34,322 nucleotides of DNA. It comes from CAKTOF01 sp964523945. GTDB lineage: Bacteria; Bacillota; Clostridia; Oscillospirales; Oscillospiraceae. Positions 32,437 through 34,322 of the stretch are shown here, piece by piece. Within the stretch, counting starts at the first letter, position 1; every line of letters starts with the position of its first letter. The stretch is taken from NCBI GenBank assembly GCA_964523945.1, contig CAZGBU010000007.1, positions 1 through 34,322 of the forward strand. Reading direction: 5' to 3'. The position numbers and the translations under genes are program-made. A model generated the notes under the pieces. It was not told where the DNA came from and searched no databases. It worked only from the letters and a program-made list of their open reading frames with translations.

Positions 32437-33696
32437 TTACAGATCACCCGGCGCGCACAAACCGCCCGCCACAGCAGACGCAGCGGCCACTGCCGGCGAC
32501 GCCAGCACTACTTCGCTCTTGACATGACCCATCCGGCCGACAAAGTTGCGGTTTGTGGTGGACACAGCACGCTCCCCCTCGGCCAGCACACCCATATGTC
32601 CGCCCAGGCACGGGCCGCACGTCGGCGTCGAAACAACAGCACCAGCCTGAATAAACGTCTCGATCAGGCCCTCACGGAGCGCCTGCAGATAGATCTCCTG
32701 CGTTGCCGGGATGACAATGCAGCGCACGCCGTCTGCAATGCTGCGGCCGCGCATCACCTCGGCCGCAACGCGCAGATCCGAGATGCGGCCGTTGGTGCAT
32801 GAGCCAATGACACACTGCTGGATCGGCATGCCGCGCACTTTGGAAACCGGCCGTGTGTTGCTCGGCAGATGCGGCAGGCTGACCGTCGGCTCAAGTGCAG
32901 AGAGGTCAATCTCAATCGTCTTTTCATATTCGGCGTCCGGATCTGCCGCATAGACAGTATAGGGACGATTGACGCGGTCTTTCATATACGCGATCGTCTG
33001 ATCGTCGACCGGAAAAATCCCGTTTTTCGCACCGGCTTCGATGGCCATATTGGCAATGGTGAAGCGGTCGTCCATCGACAGGGATGCTACGCCGGGGCCG
33101 TCAAACTCCATCGACTGATACAACGCACCGTCCACGCCAATCAGGCCGATGATATGCAGGATGACGTCTTTGCCGGACACCCAGGGCTTCAGCGCACCGG
33201 TCAGATGGAACCGGATGGCTGACGGCACCTTGAACCAGTTCACGCCGGCCGCCATGCCGGCACACATATCCGTCGAACCGACGCCGGTGGAAAATGCGCC
33301 GAGCGCGCCGTATGTACAGGTATGGGAATCTGCGCCGATGCAAAGCTCACCCGCTGCGATCAGGCCCTTTTCCGGCAGCAGCGCGTGCTCGATTCCCATG
33401 GTGCCAACATCAAAAAAATGCGTGATCGCATGCTTTTTCGCAAAATCGCGCGACTGTGCCGACAGTTTTGCAGCATTGATGTCTTTGCATGGTGTAAAGT
33501 GATCGAGCACGATCGCGATTTTATCGCGGTCGAACACTTGCGTAAAACCGGCGTTTTCAAATTCTGTGATGGCCACCGGCGTTGTCACGTCGTTGCCCAG
33601 TACAAGATCCAGCTTTGCTTCGATCAGGTCGCCGGCATGCACTTCCGGCAGGCCGGCATGCGCGGCCAGGATCTTCTGGGTCATTGTCATCCCCAT
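32437..33696 (-). CDS. leuC: 3-isopropylmalate dehydratase large subunit
   Basis: Aconitase-family [4Fe-4S] enzyme converting 2- to 3-isopropylmalate. The 419-aa form belongs to the shorter clade used by clostridia and archaea. Cluster cysteines are Cys in VIGSCTNGR and the CGPC of TPTCGPCLGGH; other hallmarks are DHFTPCKDINAA, IGADSHTCTYGALGAF and TNRNFVGRMGH. The ATG at 33696 follows GGAGG with 8 nt; TTG 33711 overlaps that site and is unlikely. First gene of leuCDB. No leuA is in the window. Confidence 0.96.
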   Translation of the reverse strand: MGMTMTQKILAAHAGLPEVHAGDLIEAKLDLVLGNDVTTPVAITEFENAGFTQVFDRDKIAIVLDHFTPCKDINAAKLSAQSRDFAKKHAITHFFDVGTMGIEHALLPEKGLIAAGELCIGADSHTCTYGALGAFSTGVGSTDMCAGMAAGVNWFKVPSAIRFHLTGALKPWVSGKDVILHIIGLIGVDGALYQSMEFDGPGVASLSMDDRFTIANMAIEAGAKNGIFPVDDQTIAYMKDRVNRPYTVYAADPDAEYEKTIEIDLSALEPTVSLPHLPSNTRPVSKVRGMPIQQCVIGSCTNGRISDLRVAAEVMRGRSIADGVRCIVIPATQEIYLQALREGLIETFIQAGAVVSTPTCGPCLGGHMGVLAEGERAVSTTNRNFVGRMGHVKSEVVLASPAVAAASAVAGGLCAPGDL

Positions 33697-33725
33697 GGTA
33701 CTCGCCTCCAAACAATGTTTATCCC

Positions 33726-33736
33726 ATTATGCCATA
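33726..33736 (-). promoter_or_regulatory. Possible extended -10 promoter of leuCDB
   Basis: On the minus strand TATGGCATAAT reads as an extended -10 element (TGG before CATAAT, 33726-33731), 30 bp before the leuC ATG. The -35 region is only a T-run, so the call is tentative. There is no T-box or other leader in the short space available. Confidence 0.4.
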
Positions 33737-33746
33737 AATCGAATTG

Positions 33747-33783
33747 AAAAAAAAGGGGCACACAGAAAAAATCTGTGTGCCCC
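33747..33783 (-). terminator. Intrinsic terminator downstream of csoR
   Basis: A 12-bp stem (GGGGCACACAGA with its complement, 33755-33783) is followed by eight T on the minus strand (33747-33754), 8 bp after the csoR stop. Confidence 0.93.
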
Positions 33784-33791
33784 GCCCGGGC

Positions 33792-34055
33792 TTATTTGCT
33801 GAGCTTGTCAATGACGCCCATCAATTCATCGATGCTCTTGCCCGCATCGCCAGACTCAAATGAGTCCCGTACGCACCCCTCAATATGCGCGCGCAGGACA
33901 ATCTTTCCAGCTTTGTTGAGGATAGCCTGCGTCGCCAGCAGCTGGTTGTAGACGTCCATGCAGTAACGATCCTCATCCACCATTTTGAGCAGTCCATCCA
34001 GCTGGCCGCGCGCAGTGCGCAGCAGCCGGGACACTGCATCCGGATCGGCCCGCAT
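33792..34055 (-). CDS. csoR: CsoR-family copper-sensing repressor
   Basis: An 87-aa all-helical metal-sensing repressor of the DUF156 family. Cys32, His57 and Cys61 are the Cu(I) ligand set (C-H-C), in DRYCMDV and HIEGCV. Cu(I) binding would release it from DNA and induce the operon. Its ATG overlaps the copper-chaperone gene's stop by 1 nt (TGATG), so both come from one message. With all three ligands present, copper is more likely than formaldehyde or sulfide sensing by FrmR/CstR relatives. Confidence 0.92.
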   Translation of the reverse strand: MRADPDAVSRLLRTARGQLDGLLKMVDEDRYCMDVYNQLLATQAILNKAGKIVLRAHIEGCVRDSFESGDAGKSIDELMGVIDKLSK

Positions 34056-34252
34056 CAGCCGACAACCTCGTATCCCGCGTCCCGCACGGCTTTCTCAAGC
34101 GCTTCGCGCACAGCGCTGCCCGCAACATGGGCAGACTTGTTTTCCAGGTCGACTGAAACAGACGTAACGCCTTCCACTGCGCCCAGCGCCTTTTCCACCG
34201 CCATTTTACAGTGATTGCACATCATGCCCTCAATTTTCAGCTCCGTTTCCAT
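34055..34252 (-). CDS. copZ: CopZ-like heavy-metal-associated (HMA) copper chaperone
   Basis: A 65-aa HMA-domain protein with the metal-binding GMMCNHCKMAVEKAL (MxCxxC, Cys12 and Cys15) and the usual beta-alpha-beta-beta-alpha-beta size. It would carry Cu(I) in the cytoplasm to an exporter such as CopA, which is not in the window. AAGGAG lies 8 nt upstream of the ATG. First gene of the copZ-csoR pair. Confidence 0.92.
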   Translation of the reverse strand: METELKIEGMMCNHCKMAVEKALGAVEGVTSVSVDLENKSAHVAGSAVREALEKAVRDAGYEVVG

Positions 34253-34268
34253 TTGTTGTTCTCCTTAT

Positions 34269-34308
34269 ATTATAGAGTAGTAGTTATTAGAGCCCCTCTC
34301 CAAGGGCT
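34269..34308 (-). promoter_or_regulatory. Promoter region and possible CsoR operator of copZ-csoR
   Basis: On the minus strand TATAAT (34269-34274) is a good -10 box 17 bp before the ATG. Where the -35 would lie there is a G/C-tract imperfect dyad (AGCCCCTCTCCAAGGGCT on the plus strand, 34291-34308), the sort of sequence CsoR binds. No good -35 box is visible, so the assignment of the operator is inference. Confidence 0.45.
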
Positions 34309-34322
34309 GTGCTACACTGTAA

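Noticed and set aside
1..34322. CRISPR arrays, insertion sequences, tRNA or rRNA genes, prophage genes
   Set aside because: Nothing with repeat-spacer spacing, transposase motifs, tRNA cloverleaf or phage structural genes was seen on either strand.

Overview
The window is a chromosomal segment of an endospore-forming, low-oxygen Firmicute, most likely a GC-rich clostridium of the Oscillospirales/Ruminococcaceae type. This rests on the complete spoIIIA sporulation operon, a T-box in front of tyrS, the asp23-nusB-xseA-xseB-ispA-dxs-tlyA-nadK-argR-recN gene order, and TTG/GTG starts with strong GGAGG ribosome sites. A run of 100 N shows it is a draft or metagenome assembly. Apart from the dap operon (3.2-6.6 kb, plus strand), every gene lies on the minus strand.

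Layout, left to right. (1) queA and a secreted SpoIID/LytB-domain protein. (2) Plus-strand asd-dapA-dapB plus a stand-alone ACT-domain protein, behind a clear sigma-A promoter: the aspartate-to-diaminopimelate/lysine branch. (3) tyrS under a Tyr-specific T-box (specifier UAC). (4) A lipoprotein of unknown function. (5) A long co-directional cluster, read right to left: nusB, a Kae1/TsaD-like protein, xseA, xseB, ispA, a ~600-nt non-coding RNA, an oapA-like membrane protein, dxs, tlyA, nadK, argR, recN. (6) spoIIIAA-AH and asp23. (7) A BlaI/M56 signalling pair with operator palindromes. (8) purB, an aspartate-family aminotransferase, leuC-leuD-leuB, and a copZ-csoR copper pair at the right edge.

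The most notable element is the gene-free 704 bp between ispA and dxs. Its position between ispA and a small multi-pass membrane protein followed by dxs is the known context of OLE RNA (ornate, large, extremophilic RNA) and its partner OapA. The sequence also gives a well-spaced promoter, multiple internal stems, complementary 5' and 3' ends and a U-tract, all consistent with a structured RNA of about 600 nt. A 34-nt near-perfect palindrome covers the -35 box of its promoter. The oapA reading frame is interrupted by an in-frame TGA, so the RNA may have lost its protein partner here or the base is an error. A second in-frame stop (TAG) truncates spoIIIAH 22 codons early.

Functionally the window joins cell-wall precursor supply (dap genes), isoprenoid precursor supply (dxs, ispA), DNA repair (xseAB, recN), translation and tRNA modification (tyrS, queA, tlyA, nusB) and the mother-cell-to-forespore channel (spoIIIA). 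All assignments come from reading the sequence and family knowledge; no database search was run.
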